From Halorubrum sp. CSM-61 (GTDB lineage: Archaea; Halobacteriota; Halobacteria; Halobacteriales; Haloferacaceae), in the NCBI RefSeq assembly GCF_003781945.1, contig NZ_RJJW01000004.1:1-64000 (forward strand): a stretch of DNA of 64,000 bases, given 5' to 3'. A program made the position numbers and the translations under genes. Positions 43,009-52,380 of the stretch are shown here, piece by piece; the first letter of the stretch is position 1, and each line of letters begins with the position of its first letter. The notes under the pieces were generated by a model. The model searched no databases and was not told where the DNA came from. It saw only the letters and a list, made by a program, of their open reading frames with translations.

Positions 43009-43365
43009 ATGGCAAAAGCGGCAATCGTGATCCTCGCCGGCAACGAATCGCACGCCGACTACGGTCGCCTCGCGAACGGGCTCGAGGCCGCTAAGGAGTT
43101 CGCCGAGAACGACGACGACGAGCTGGAACTCATCTTCGACGGCGCCGGGACCCAGTGGATCCCGGAGCTCGAAGACGAGGAGAGCGACTACCACGAGCTG
43201 TACCAGGCGGTCCGCGACGACGCCGCGGTCTGTGACTACTGTTCCGGCGCCTTCGGCGTCGACGAGGCGGTCGCGGACGCCGGGCTCGTCACCCTCGACG
43301 AGTACGACGGGCACCCGAGCGTCCGCTCGCTCGTCGACGACGACTACGAGATCATCACGTTCTGA
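43009..43365 (+). CDS. DsrE-family protein
   Basis: A 118-residue protein of the DsrE/DsrF fold: KAAIVILAGNESHADYGRLANGLEAAKEF at the start and a Cys pair Cys75/Cys78 (VCDYCSGAFG) at the position where DsrE-like sulfur carriers have their active cysteine. Such proteins accept and pass on persulfide sulfur. Its position at the end of the sulfur cluster supports the same role here. TTATAA at 42994 is too close to the ATG for a leaderless promoter; TTTTGTA at 42977 has the usual spacing. Confidence 0.82.
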   Translation: MAKAAIVILAGNESHADYGRLANGLEAAKEFAENDDDELELIFDGAGTQWIPELEDEESDYHELYQAVRDDAAVCDYCSGAFGVDEAVADAGLVTLDEYDGHPSVRSLVDDDYEIITF

Positions 43366-43404
43366 CTCGGACGGTCGGCCGACTCGACCGGATTTTGCGG
43401 CCGC

Positions 43405-44019
43405 CTAGATATCGAAGTCGGGCGTGTCGAACGCCCCCTCGTCGGCCTCCACGTCGTACCCCTCGATCGCCGTGAGCGCGAGGTCCAGCGTCGCCTCGGC
43501 GTCCCAGCGCCCGGTGTTGATCGCCAGGTCGTAGATGGAGCGGTCGGACAGATCGATCCCGTAGTACGACTGGTAGCGCTGTTCCTCGATCACTTCCCGG
43601 ACCTGCATCTCCGAGGTCATCTCCTCGCGGTCGAGGGTGCGGTCGGCGCGCACCTCGTCGGGCGCGTCGAGCCAGATCCGGATGTCGGCGCGGTTGCCGG
43701 CGATCCAGCCGGCGAGCCGCGACTCGAGGACGAACGCCTTGTTCGCGGTCCCCCACTTCTCGGCGATCCGGCGGAGCCGCTCGTCGAGCGCGCGGTCGAT
43801 CTCCTCGGACTCGCCGGCCTTCGCGATCAGCTGCGAGAGGCTCATGTCGCGCTCGGCGGCGATCTCGCGGAACAGCTCGCCGCCGGAGACGTAGCCGCAG
43901 TCGAGCGCGGCCGCGATCCCCTCCACCAGCGTCGTCGCGCCGCAGCCCGGCGGGCCGGAGACGGTGACGAAGAGGTTCCGATCGATCTCCCGTTCCGCCG
44001 ACCCCGAGGTTCCACTCAT
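43405..44019 (-). CDS. cmk: Cytidylate kinase, archaeal type
   Basis: A 204-residue NMP kinase. P-loop GPPGCGATT near residue 22, a Ser-Gly-Gly-Glu-Leu-Phe-Arg NMP-binding region (YVSGGELFREIAAERDMSL) and the lid-type RADRTLDREEM with later arginines. Phosphorylates CMP/dCMP. The archaeal-type enzyme is close to adenylate-kinase-like kinases, so another NMP is possible. An acidic tail (EADEGAFDTPDFDI) ends the protein. Divergent from the lhr helicase gene. Confidence 0.85.
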   Translation of the reverse strand: MSGTSGSAEREIDRNLFVTVSGPPGCGATTLVEGIAAALDCGYVSGGELFREIAAERDMSLSQLIAKAGESEEIDRALDERLRRIAEKWGTANKAFVLESRLAGWIAGNRADIRIWLDAPDEVRADRTLDREEMTSEMQVREVIEEQRYQSYYGIDLSDRSIYDLAINTGRWDAEATLDLALTAIEGYDVEADEGAFDTPDFDI

Positions 44020-44132
44020 ACGTGCGCCGCCACGGACGGATCCCGGATAAACGGGCCGGTTCGCGCGAACTCGGACGCACGAGGGCCGATCCCGACGTAA
44101 CCGCTTTCCCGCGCCGGGCCCACTCGTTCGAC

Positions 44133-47000
44133 GTGAGCGAACTCACGGACGGCGGTTCGGCCGAGGGCGCGGAGCACTCCGAGGCGTCGCCCCCCGCGCG
44201 GGAGCTCCTCCGCGAGGCCCTCTCCGGTGCGGACGCCCCGGCCGTCGAGTTCGACCCGGAGACGGTCCCGATCCCCGATTCCGGCGTGCTCGACCGGCTC
44301 TCGCCTCCGGTCCGCCGCTGGTGGGTCTCGCAGTTCGCCGCGTACGTCGGCGAGAACGGGGGCCTGTTCACCCCGCCGCAACGCGGGGCGATCCCTCGCG
44401 TCGACGACGGGGAGAACTGCCTCGTCGCCGCGCCGACGGGGAGCGGGAAGACGCTCGCCGCCTTCACCGCGGTCCTCGACGACCTCTTCGAGCGCGAGCG
44501 GGCCGGCGAGCTGGAGAACTCCGTCTACTGCCTGTACGTCTCCCCGCTGAAGTCCCTCGCGAACGACATCGAGCGCAACCTCGAAGCGCCGCTCGAGGGG
44601 ATCGCGGCGGAAATGGCGGCGAGGAGCGGCGCGGAGAGGGCCGAAGGAGACGAAGAGCCCGACGGAGACGAGGAGGGCGACCCCGATCCCGGCGTCCGCC
44701 AGGCGATCCGGCACGGCGACACGAGCAAGGCGGAGCGGCAGGCGATGCTGGAGGAGACGCCGCACGCGCTCAACACCACGCCGGAGACGCTGGCGATCCT
44801 GCTCAACTCGCCGAAGTTCAAGGAGAAGCTCCGCACCGTCGAGTACGTCGTCGTCGACGAGATCCACGCGCTGGCGGACAACAAGCGCGGCACCCACCTC
44901 TCGGTGTCGCTGGAGCGGCTGACGGAGCTCGCCGACGGCTCCCCGACCCGGATCGGTTGTTCCGCCACGGTCGAACCCCTCGCGGAAGTCGCCGACTTCC
45001 TCGTCGGTCGCGAGCGCGTCGCCGGCGAGGTCGGCGAGACGGCGGGGTTCGCGCCCCGCGACTGCGAGATCGTGGACGCCCGGTTCGGCCGCGAGTTCGA
45101 CCTGCAACTCCGGACGCCGGCCGCAGACCTCATTCACACAGACGACGCGGTCGTCACCGACCGCTTTTACGACGCGCTCCACGACCTCATCGCCGACCAC
45201 GAGAACACGCTGGTGTTCGCGAACTCGCGGTCGGGCGCCGAGCGAACCCTCCGGGAGCTCCGCGAGCGGTTCGACTACGACGAGTCCGATTCGGGCTGTC
45301 ACCACGGGAGCCTCGGCGAGGCCCAGCGTTCCCGGATCGAGGAGGGGCTGAAGGCGGGCACGCTGGACGTGGTGACCACGTCGACGAGCCTCGAGCTCGG
45401 CATCGACATGCCGCACCTCGACCTGGTGGTGCAGGTGGGGTCGCCGAAGTCGGTCGCAGCGCTGCTCCAGCGCGTCGGCCGTGCGGGCCACAGCCCCGGC
45501 GAGACCGTCGAGGGACGGGTGTTCGCGCTCGACCGCGACGAGCTGGTCGAGTGCGCGGCGATGCTCGCGCGCGCCGAGGCGGGGTTCGTCGACCGCGTGT
45601 CGCTCCCCGAGGGCGCCGCCGACGTGGCCGCCCAACACGTCTACGGGATGGCGATCAACCGGGTCCGCCCGGACCGGGAAGTTCGCGATATCCTCCGGCG
45701 CGCCCACCCCTACCGCGACTTCGGGAGCCGCGAGTACGAGCGGCTCATGCGGTACCTCACCGGCGACTACGAGGGGCTGGCGGAGCGGAACGTCTACCCG
45801 AAGGTGTGGCGCGACGCGAACGACCCGCCGGAGGGCGAACATCACCACGAGGAGTACCCGGTCGGCGAGACGCTGGTCGGGAAGCGCGGCCGGCTCGCGC
45901 GGGTCATCTACATGACCAACGTCGGGACCATCCCCGACTCGTTCGGCTGCGACGTGGTCACCCGCGACGGCGACGCGGTCGGAACGCTCGACGAGAACTA
46001 CCTCGACACGCTCTCTCCCGGCGACGTGTTCGCGCTCGGCGGCGAGCGGTTCGCGTTCCGCTACCGCCGCGGCTCGAAGGTGTACGCCGACCGGACCGAC
46101 GAGCGCCCGACCGTGCCCACGTGGTACGCGGAGCGGCTCCCGCTGTCGGCCGACCTCGCCGCCGAGGTGCTCGCGTTTCAGGGCGACCTGCTCGACCGGC
46201 TGGAGCGCGGCGGTCCGCCCGCGGTCCGCGCGTGGCTCCGGAAGCTCCCGATCGACGGCAACTCGGTGCGGGCGATCACTCGCACGTACGACGAACAGGT
46301 CGCGTACGCGGGCGCGGAGAGCGTGTCGACCCCGTCGCGGCTCGCCGTCGAGGAGGTGCTCGACCGCGACGCGTACAAGCGCCGGTTCCACGTCCACTCG
46401 ACCTACGGCCGGCGGTTCAACGAGGGGCTCTCGCGGCTGGTCGCCGCCGAGTGCCGGGCCCGCACCGACGCCGAGCCGACCGTCGCGGTCGCGGACCGGG
46501 GGTTCAGCCTCGCGCTCCCGCTGAACCGCAAGGTCGACGTGGCGGGCATCCTCCGCGAGTTGGACCCCGAGACGGTCCGCGGGGACCTCCGGGCGGCGCT
46601 GCGGGGGACCGACCTCCTCCAGCGCTACTTCCGGATCAACGCGACGCGCTCGCTCATGATCCTGAAGCGGTACAAGGGGTACGAGAAGTCGGCCGCCGAA
46701 CAGCAGGTGTCCGCCGAGACGCTGCTCTCGCTCGCGGAGGGGCTCGACGACTTCGCGGTGATAGAGGAGACGTACCGCGAGCTGTCGGACGACCGGCTCG
46801 ACGCGCCCCGGATCCGCGCGGTAGCCGAGCGGATCGCCGACGGGGACCTCGCGGTCGTCGACCGCACCGTCGACTCCCCGACCCCGCTCGCGTTCGGGCT
46901 GGCGACGCTCGTCGACTCGGACGCGGTGCTCGCGGACGACGAGTCGGCCGCGCTCCGGGAGTTCCACGAACGGGTGCAGACCGCGATCGAGGATTCATGA
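44133..47000 (+). CDS. lhr: Lhr-type ATP-dependent DNA helicase
   Basis: A 955-residue superfamily 2 helicase of the Lhr-core type. Motif I APTGSGKT at 100-107, motif II VVVDEIHALADN, motif III GCSATVEP, motif IV-VI region LVFANSRSGAERTLREL, VTTSTSLELGIDMPHLDLVVQVGSPKSVAALLQRVGRAGH, followed by a winged helix and the C-terminal domain with RYKGYEKSAAEQQ. Lhr translocates 3'-5' on single-stranded DNA and is linked to repair of stalled forks. A small acidic insert lies near residues 165-185. The GTG at 44133 is taken as start because the upstream extension is Arg/Pro-rich. Confidence 0.9.
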   Translation: MSELTDGGSAEGAEHSEASPPARELLREALSGADAPAVEFDPETVPIPDSGVLDRLSPPVRRWWVSQFAAYVGENGGLFTPPQRGAIPRVDDGENCLVAAPTGSGKTLAAFTAVLDDLFERERAGELENSVYCLYVSPLKSLANDIERNLEAPLEGIAAEMAARSGAERAEGDEEPDGDEEGDPDPGVRQAIRHGDTSKAERQAMLEETPHALNTTPETLAILLNSPKFKEKLRTVEYVVVDEIHALADNKRGTHLSVSLERLTELADGSPTRIGCSATVEPLAEVADFLVGRERVAGEVGETAGFAPRDCEIVDARFGREFDLQLRTPAADLIHTDDAVVTDRFYDALHDLIADHENTLVFANSRSGAERTLRELRERFDYDESDSGCHHGSLGEAQRSRIEEGLKAGTLDVVTTSTSLELGIDMPHLDLVVQVGSPKSVAALLQRVGRAGHSPGETVEGRVFALDRDELVECAAMLARAEAGFVDRVSLPEGAADVAAQHVYGMAINRVRPDREVRDILRRAHPYRDFGSREYERLMRYLTGDYEGLAERNVYPKVWRDANDPPEGEHHHEEYPVGETLVGKRGRLARVIYMTNVGTIPDSFGCDVVTRDGDAVGTLDENYLDTLSPGDVFALGGERFAFRYRRGSKVYADRTDERPTVPTWYAERLPLSADLAAEVLAFQGDLLDRLERGGPPAVRAWLRKLPIDGNSVRAITRTYDEQVAYAGAESVSTPSRLAVEEVLDRDAYKRRFHVHSTYGRRFNEGLSRLVAAECRARTDAEPTVAVADRGFSLALPLNRKVDVAGILRELDPETVRGDLRAALRGTDLLQRYFRINATRSLMILKRYKGYEKSAAEQQVSAETLLSLAEGLDDFAVIEETYRELSDDRLDAPRIRAVAERIADGDLAVVDRTVDSPTPLAFGLATLVDSDAVLADDESAALREFHERVQTAIEDS

Positions 47001-47328
47001 CGTCCTCCCCGCGCTGAAGCGCGAGGCCTTCTCCTCGATTCTCCGCAACCGGTTCCACGGTGGTTGCGATGATGTCGGTCCCGTGACGATCGATAGCGAG
47101 AGCGGCTATTACACGTTGCTGATCGGTTGTTTATAAGTGATCGACGAGCCGCCGGCTCAGAACTGTAGGGCGACCGCCGCTACGGTGCGGACGTTGAAAG
47201 GTGACCGCCCCACGCGAACGCGAGACGACCAGTTGTGTCGCACACCGGCGGCCGGTCGAGTGAACGTCGGTCGCTCCGGTACTTAAACCCTCGTTCGCGC
47301 GGTTCCGGAGACGTCGATCGGAGCGGGA
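47001..47328. other. Intergenic region with hairpin and element fragment
   Basis: About 330 bases without a gene. Directly after the lhr stop is a hairpin CCCCGCGC-TGAA-GCGCGAGG (47007-47026), a possible terminator or relic of an IS200/IS605-type right end. At 47113-47150, GTTGCTGATCGGTTGTTTATAAGTG closely matches one side of the dispersed hairpin element (copy D, 57050-57075). The remainder shows nothing recognisable. Confidence 0.5.
47113..47150 (-). repeat. Fragment of the dispersed hairpin element
   Basis: CGTTGCTGATCGGTTGTT followed by TATAAGTG matches the GTTGCTGTCGGCTGTTTATAAGTG segment found in copy D. Neither the terminal boxes nor the central stem is present, so this is a relic. 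Confidence 0.55.
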
Positions 47329-48189
47329 TCAGTCGGGCCGGTGGACCTCGCCCTCGCGCTCGTCGGCGTCCTTCCGACGGAGCGCGGCGGCGGCGTTGTT
47401 GGCGTCGTAGCCGAAGAACACGTCCTTCGCGTACCGCTCCGCGACCTCCGCGGCGTGGATCAGGTCGTCGACGTCGACCTCGACCGCGTACAGCTCCAGC
47501 GAGAACGGCGTCTCCGGCGGCGCGCCGTGCACGTCGTAGTCCCCGCCGAACCGCGATCGGAACCCGCGCGCGATGGTTTCCAGCCAGTACGTCGTCGCGT
47601 ATTCCGTGTCGTATACGGGGACCACGAACTCGTCGACGTGCTCGGCGAGCCGGTCGAGGTCGAGGCCGGCCCGCGCCCGCAGGTGGCCGGGGTAGGGGTC
47701 CGGATACAGCGTGAGCAGCACCCGACCGGGAATCCGGTCGGCGGCGTCGGCGACGAACTCGGAGATCACGTCGGCGCGCCAGTCGCTCCGGTCGTCGCGG
47801 GCGCTCTCCGCGAACAGTCGCTCGCAGCGGTCGCAGCGACAGAACCCCTCCCGCGGGAACCCCACGTCGTCGAGGCGCACGTCACCGTTCTCGGCGGCGC
47901 AGTCCTCGATGATCTCCAAGAGGCCCTCGCGGTACTCCGGGTGGGTCGGGCAGATGTACGCCCAGTCGAAGTAGTCGCGGTCGCGGGTCGCCGGCTTGCC
48001 GCGCTCGTCGACCGGGACGAGGTCGGGGTTCTCGCTCGCCGCGGCGTTGTCGCCGAAACACGACACCATGTTCACGGCGTTCGGCAGGGGTGCGGCCGCC
48101 CGCCCCGTGACGTCTTTCACCTCGTAGAAGCCGAGGTCGAACGGCTCCATCTCGACCTCGTCGGCGTTGCGCGTGACGACCCCGTACAT
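47329..48189 (-). CDS. Putative TIM-barrel protein with Cys-rich motif
   Basis: A 286-residue acidic protein. YICPTHPEYREGLLEIIEDCA, then DVRLDDVGFPREGFCRCDRC (a CxCxxC motif), RVLLTLYPDPYPGH and EFVVPVYDTEYATTYWLE follow the strand order of a TIM barrel like those in family-10-type glycosidase-related proteins. An exact family is not recognised. The Cys cluster after the third strand recalls uncharacterised haloarchaeal and bacterial proteins that could bind zinc. No signal peptide. Confidence 0.6.
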   Translation of the reverse strand: MYGVVTRNADEVEMEPFDLGFYEVKDVTGRAAAPLPNAVNMVSCFGDNAAASENPDLVPVDERGKPATRDRDYFDWAYICPTHPEYREGLLEIIEDCAAENGDVRLDDVGFPREGFCRCDRCERLFAESARDDRSDWRADVISEFVADAADRIPGRVLLTLYPDPYPGHLRARAGLDLDRLAEHVDEFVVPVYDTEYATTYWLETIARGFRSRFGGDYDVHGAPPETPFSLELYAVEVDVDDLIHAAEVAERYAKDVFFGYDANNAAAALRRKDADEREGEVHRPD

Positions 48190-48285
48190 GCGCGCCGCTA
48201 CGAGACTGACGGGTAAAAACGGCGGGCATCCGCCCGCGGGAGATGGCCGGTGAGCGATACGGGAGAGAAGCGCGCGTCGAGCCGA

Positions 48286-48381
48286 TTATTGGACTTCGAC
48301 CGGCTCCTTGTCGCCGGCGAACAGGAAGTACGCGAGCGTGACCAGCGACAGGACCAGGACGAGCTTTAGTTTCTTGCTCAT
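48286..48381 (-). CDS. 31-residue single-helix membrane peptide
   Basis: ATG at 48381 to TAA at 48286. It encodes a basic N-terminus (SKKLK), one hydrophobic helix (residues about 6-22, LVLVLSLVTLAYFLFAG) and an acidic end (DKEPVEVQ): the topology of a small membrane peptide, in the short gap upstream of the plus-end of the TIM-barrel gene and downstream of pyrI. Haloarchaea do encode such short membrane proteins. The charge pattern and clean start/stop argue for a real gene, but there is no family assignment. Confidence 0.55.
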   Translation of the reverse strand: MSKKLKLVLVLSLVTLAYFLFAGDKEPVEVQ

Positions 48382-48453
48382 GTCATGAACATCGGGAGGC
48401 GGGCGCTAAAATCTACCGGAGGGTTCGGGGGTACGTCCGCGAAGTCGCCCCCG

Positions 48454-48912
48454 TCACACGTCGATGTGCTCGGCGATGTCCGCGCGGAGGATCGTCGAGC
48501 AGTAGTCGCAGCGGACGCCGTCGGCGACCACGTCGAACCGGGTGTCGACCGGCTCGTCGGCGTTGGTGATGCAGTTGCGGTTCGGACACGAGAGCACGCC
48601 CGTCACGCTGTCGGGACGGGTGACGCGGTTCTTCTCGACGACCTCGAAGTCGCGGACGATGTTGATCGTCGCCTCGGGCGCGATCAGCGAGAGCACGTCG
48701 ACCTCCGACTGCGAGAGCTCCCGCTCCTCCACCTTCACGATGTCCTTGCGGCCGAGCCGGTCCGAGGGGACGTTCATCCCCACCGAGACGCCGTGTCCCT
48801 CGGAGCCGTCGATGCCCAGGATCGCGAGCACGTTGAGCGCCTGCCCGCCCTCGACGTGGTCGATCACGGTGCCGTCGCGGATCTTCGAGACGCGGAGCTC
48901 GTGGTCGCTCAT
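48454..48912 (-). CDS. pyrI: Aspartate carbamoyltransferase regulatory subunit
   Basis: A 152-residue allosteric subunit binding CTP/ATP in its N-terminal domain ([23 protein letters not shown]). The C-terminal zinc domain is formed by Cys109, Cys114, Cys135 and Cys138 (CPNRNC, CDYC) and contacts the catalytic subunits. Its ATG overlaps the pyrB stop by 4 bp. The full-length domain layout matches archaeal PyrI. Confidence 0.94.
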   Translation of the reverse strand: MSDHELRVSKIRDGTVIDHVEGGQALNVLAILGIDGSEGHGVSVGMNVPSDRLGRKDIVKVEERELSQSEVDVLSLIAPEATINIVRDFEVVEKNRVTRPDSVTGVLSCPNRNCITNADEPVDTRFDVVADGVRCDYCSTILRADIAEHIDV

Positions 48913-49850
48913 CGGTCCACCTCCGTCCCCTCGTCGGCCTCGGCGTTCTCAAGGAGGGTGTCGAGCAGCGCCATCCGCACCGGGATCCCGTTGTGCGCCT
49001 GCTCGAAGTACGTCGCGTGGTCGGTCTCGTCGACGTCGGGCGCGATCTCGTCGACCCGGGGGAGCGGGTGCATCACGGTCAGATCGTCGGCGGCGGCTTC
49101 GAGCGTCTCGGCGTCGATCCGGTACTCGCCCGCGACGCGGTGGTACTCGTTCTCGTCGGGGAACCGCTCCTTCTGGATCCGGGTGACGTAGAGCACGTCG
49201 AGCTCGTCTAAGACCGGCTCGAGCTCCTCGTGTTCGCGGATCTGCGCGCCGGTCTCGTGGAGGTCGAAGCGCACGGAGCGCGGGATCCGCAGCGACTCCG
49301 GGCTGATGAAGTGCTGGTTGACGTCGAACTCCGTGAGCGCCGCCGCGAGCGAGTGGACGGTGCGGCCGTACTTCAGGTCGCCCATGATCCCCACGGTGAG
49401 GTCGTCGAGCCCGTGGTTCTCGCGGATCGTGTGGAGGTCGAGGAGGGTCTGTGAGGGGTGCTGTCCGGCGCCGTCGCCCGCGTTGACGACGGGGACGGAG
49501 ACGTTCTCGGCGGCCAGCGTCGCGGCGCCCTCGCTCGGGTGGCGGAGCACGAGGGCGTCCGCGTACCCCTCGATGACGCGGACGGTGTCGGAGAGCGACT
49601 CCCCCTTCGAGACCGACGAGGAGTCGACGTCGCCCATGTCGACCGTGTCGATTCCGAGGCGTTTGGCCGCGCTGTCGAAGCTCATCCGGGTGCGCGTGCT
49701 CGGCTCGAAAAAGCAGAGCGCGAGCACGCGCCCGGCGTGCCGGTCCGCGTAGGCGGCGGGGTCGTCGGCGACCTCGCGGGCCCGGTCGAGCACCGCCTCG
49801 ATGTCATCCCGCGAGAGCTGGGTCGCGGTGATGAGGTGGTCCTGACGCAT
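48909..49850 (-). CDS. pyrB: Aspartate carbamoyltransferase catalytic subunit
   Basis: A 313-residue enzyme making carbamoyl-aspartate, the committed step of pyrimidine synthesis. The carbamoyl-phosphate site [15 protein letters not shown] and the [13 protein letters not shown] and [10 protein letters not shown] motifs are present. It is the first gene of the pyrBI operon. A GATACT-containing stretch 24-31 nt before the ATG is a weak TATA candidate. Confidence 0.94.
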   Translation of the reverse strand: MRQDHLITATQLSRDDIEAVLDRAREVADDPAAYADRHAGRVLALCFFEPSTRTRMSFDSAAKRLGIDTVDMGDVDSSSVSKGESLSDTVRVIEGYADALVLRHPSEGAATLAAENVSVPVVNAGDGAGQHPSQTLLDLHTIRENHGLDDLTVGIMGDLKYGRTVHSLAAALTEFDVNQHFISPESLRIPRSVRFDLHETGAQIREHEELEPVLDELDVLYVTRIQKERFPDENEYHRVAGEYRIDAETLEAAADDLTVMHPLPRVDEIAPDVDETDHATYFEQAHNGIPVRMALLDTLLENAEADEGTEVDR

Positions 49851-50005
49851 CGTCGGAGAAGGGGGCCGGCAGTATCTTGAATCCCTCGGCTCGGCCGCCG
49901 ACGAGGGTGTTCACGTCCGTGTGGATCGCCGCGAGCGACCGTTTCGAGATTCGCAGAATGCGGGGGCGTCACCGCGGCCCGTGTCCCCCCGGACCAGCGG
50001 CCGCG

Positions 50006-50013
50006 CTTATAAA
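50006..50013 (+). promoter_or_regulatory. TATA box of the ASCH-domain gene
   Basis: CTTATAAA about 25-32 nt before the ATG at 50038, consistent with a leaderless transcript. Confidence 0.65.
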
Positions 50014-50037
50014 CCGATCCGCGCCCAACGGACGGGT

Positions 50038-50379
50038 ATGTCCGAGAACGACCCGACAGGCGAGTCCGAAAACGACCCGGCCGACCTGCTCCCGAACGAT
50101 CGCGTGAAGCGGAGCGCGCTCGACGGCGACGTGACCCAGCTCCACCGCGGGAACCGGTACGGCGAGGAGGGCGACACCTTCGAGGTCGACGGCGTGACCT
50201 TCGAGCTCACCGAGGTGACCGAGCGAACCCTCGGCGACATGACGGACGAGGACGCGAAGCGGGAGGGGTCGCCGTCGCTTTCGGCGTACAAGGAGCGGAT
50301 GGTCCGCGCGCACGGCGGGAGCTTCGACTGGGACGACGACGCCGACGTGGTGCGACACCGGTTCGAGCGCGTCGAGTAA
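50038..50379 (+). CDS. ASCH-domain (PUA-like) protein
   Basis: A 113-residue acidic protein. GDTFEVDGVTFELTEVTERTLGDMTDEDAKREGSPSL-type sequence is the core of ASCH domains, a PUA-like fold thought to bind RNA or modified nucleosides. The end FDWDDDADVVRHRFERVE is conserved in haloarchaeal homologues. Likely a small RNA-binding or nucleoside-processing protein. The first 25 residues are disordered. Confidence 0.78.
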   Translation: MSENDPTGESENDPADLLPNDRVKRSALDGDVTQLHRGNRYGEEGDTFEVDGVTFELTEVTERTLGDMTDEDAKREGSPSLSAYKERMVRAHGGSFDWDDDADVVRHRFERVE

Positions 50380-50406
50380 CGCAGACCGCGCTCGGCGCAC
50401 CGAGCG

Positions 50407-51159
50407 CTACCCGCCGAACGCGCCCAGACTCGACTGCAGCTCGCGGTCCGGAACCGCTTCGGTGAGCTCGTACCCCACGAGATCGCGGGCGTCGACCGCG
50501 TACGTCGACCCGCCGCGGTCGAGCACGAGCACGCGTCCCTTCCACCCCCTGACCGTCCCGGCCGCCATCGTCTCCGCGACGGGGCGGTCGTCGAGGTCGA
50601 GCCCGTCGTCGAACGCGAACCGCTCGATCGGGTCGAAATCCGACAAGAGCGACTCCCACGCCGCCGCGTCCACGTCGCGACCGAACCCCGCGAGCTTCGT
50701 CGGGACGCGCACCCGGTCGACGAGGTCGTCGCGCTCGGCCAACTCGGCCTCGATCTCTCGCGCGATCCGCCCGTCCGGGTACGTCCGGATATGGGCCCCG
50801 CGGTCGGCGCCCTGCTCTCGGAGCCGCGTCTCCAGCCGCCAGTGCCGCGTGACGCCCACCTTCAACACGTCGGGCGCGAACGCCGCGAGGTACACGGCGT
50901 GCTCCTCGTGACAGTCCATCTCGTCTTTCAGACAGTCGCCCGTACAGCGGGCGCACACCCAGACGTGCCGGTGCGCGTCGCAGTAGGGGGCCTCGTCGGC
51001 GTCGCAGGCGACGTGTTCGCCGTCGTGGACGGTCCCCGCGCACCGGCGGTCGCCGAGCCCGAAGGCGAGCTCCGTGCCGGGGGTCGCCTCGACGAATTCG
51101 ACCGCGCCGCCGCTGGCGACCGTGAGCCCTTCGCCCGACTCGTAGCCGACGACCTGCAC
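50407..51159 (-). CDS. DUF2797 family protein
   Basis: A 250-residue protein. It starts at the GTG at 51159 (QVVGYESGEGL), the family-typical N-terminus. Three zinc-knuckle-like Cys/His clusters appear near the middle: CDADEAPYCDAHRHVWVC, CTGDCLKDEMDC and HEEHAVYLAAFAPDVLKVGVTR. The last part resembles a GIY-YIG-like core (VYLAAF, KVGVTRHWRLETRLREQGA), as noted for DUF2797. The function is unknown; metal-dependent nuclease or nucleic-acid binding is plausible. The frame extends far upstream only as antisense of the PAP2 gene. Confidence 0.8.
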   Translation of the reverse strand: MQVVGYESGEGLTVASGGAVEFVEATPGTELAFGLGDRRCAGTVHDGEHVACDADEAPYCDAHRHVWVCARCTGDCLKDEMDCHEEHAVYLAAFAPDVLKVGVTRHWRLETRLREQGADRGAHIRTYPDGRIAREIEAELAERDDLVDRVRVPTKLAGFGRDVDAAAWESLLSDFDPIERFAFDDGLDLDDRPVAETMAAGTVRGWKGRVLVLDRGGSTYAVDARDLVGYELTEAVPDRELQSSLGAFGG

Positions 51160-51363
51160 GCGTTCCCGTAGGGGGAGCCCGGACTTAGGCGCGTCGTCGC
51201 CGGAACGATCGGACGGCGGCTGTCGTCCGACGAATCGTAGCGCCGAGTCCCGTCCGTCCGAGCCTCCCGCGGACGACTCTCTCGAGACCCTCGGCAGACG
51301 GGACGATTGGCCACTACAGGCCGAGGCTATAACAGGCGTGGAGCCGACGAACTCCGCACGAAC

Positions 51364-52272
51364 ATGTTCCCAGAGGGCCGCAGTGTCGGGGTCACCGAGG
51401 CGCTCCACGGGGCGGTACCGGACTCGGTTCTCGTGTGCTTCGCACTGCTCACGCAGCTCGGTGACGTGTGGTTCCTCTTCCTGCTCGGGGGCGTGCTCTA
51501 CGTCGCCGGCGACCAGCTCCCCCGCTGGGGGATCGACCGGCGGCGCGGGCTGTTCGTCCTCGCCCTCCTGCTCACGTACGTCGCCCTCATCGGGGTGCTC
51601 AAGGGATTCTTCCTGTTTCCGCGTCCGGTCGGAGCGGGCGCCCCGCCCGTCGTCCAGTGGATCCCGTCCGTCCTCGACGGGGTGCTCGCCGACATCAGCA
51701 CGGCGGACGGGCCGGGGTTCCCGAGCGGTCACGCCTTCGGAAGCACGCTGGTGTGGGGCGGGTTCGCGCTCACCGTCGCGGAGGACGAACTGTCGCGTGC
51801 GTGGATCGGATTCGCCGGCGCCGTCGTCGTGACCGTCTCGGTCGCGCGGCTCGTCCTGGGGGTCCACTACCTCGTGGACGTCGTGGCCGGGGTCGGCCTC
51901 GGGCTGGTGGTGCTGGGGATGCTCTACGTCGTCGCCGACCGCGGCACCGACCCTAGTCGGGTCCTCCTCGTCGCCGTCGTCGCCGGGCTGTTGGGGCTGT
52001 TTCAGGGGGCCTCCTTCGAGAGCGTGGCCGCGCTCGGAAGCGCCGTCGGCGCGTGGCTCGTGTGGCGCGGCGTCGCCGATTCGACGCCGGCCCACCCGTC
52101 GAACCGCCGAGAGGTCGGTGCCGGATTCGCCGTCCTCGGACTCGCGGGCGGCTTCTTCGCGCTCCTGTACGCCGTCGAACCGCCGCTGCCGATCGCGTTC
52201 CTCGGTTCCGCCGTCGCCGTCGGGAGTACGGTCGCCGCCCCGCTGGCCGGTGAGAAACTCGGTGGGTCGTAG
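51364..52272 (+). CDS. PAP2-type membrane phosphatase
   Basis: A 302-residue protein with about eight membrane helices. The three acid-phosphatase motifs are in order: KGFFLFPRP, FPSGHAFGS and SVARLVLGVHYLVDV (catalytic His). Such enzymes dephosphorylate isoprenoid pyrophosphates or phospholipids on the outer membrane face, here possibly recycling polyprenyl carriers or lipid intermediates. The C-terminal half adds several helices beyond the PAP2 core, as seen in haloarchaeal homologues. Confidence 0.88.
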   Translation: MFPEGRSVGVTEALHGAVPDSVLVCFALLTQLGDVWFLFLLGGVLYVAGDQLPRWGIDRRRGLFVLALLLTYVALIGVLKGFFLFPRPVGAGAPPVVQWIPSVLDGVLADISTADGPGFPSGHAFGSTLVWGGFALTVAEDELSRAWIGFAGAVVVTVSVARLVLGVHYLVDVVAGVGLGLVVLGMLYVVADRGTDPSRVLLVAVVAGLLGLFQGASFESVAALGSAVGAWLVWRGVADSTPAHPSNRREVGAGFAVLGLAGGFFALLYAVEPPLPIAFLGSAVAVGSTVAAPLAGEKLGGS

Positions 52273-52380
52273 CGCTTGAGCGCACGGCTGAGAGACGACC
52301 GCGGAGACGGTATCCGCGGACGCTCACGGACCGGAGAGACCGGACGCGGTTTTAACTCGCGCCGCGTGCGATCCGATCGC

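Noticed and set aside
47007-47026. Hairpin after lhr as an intact IS200/IS605 end
   Set aside because: No tnpA or tnpB and no second end nearby; a terminator or relic is at least as likely.
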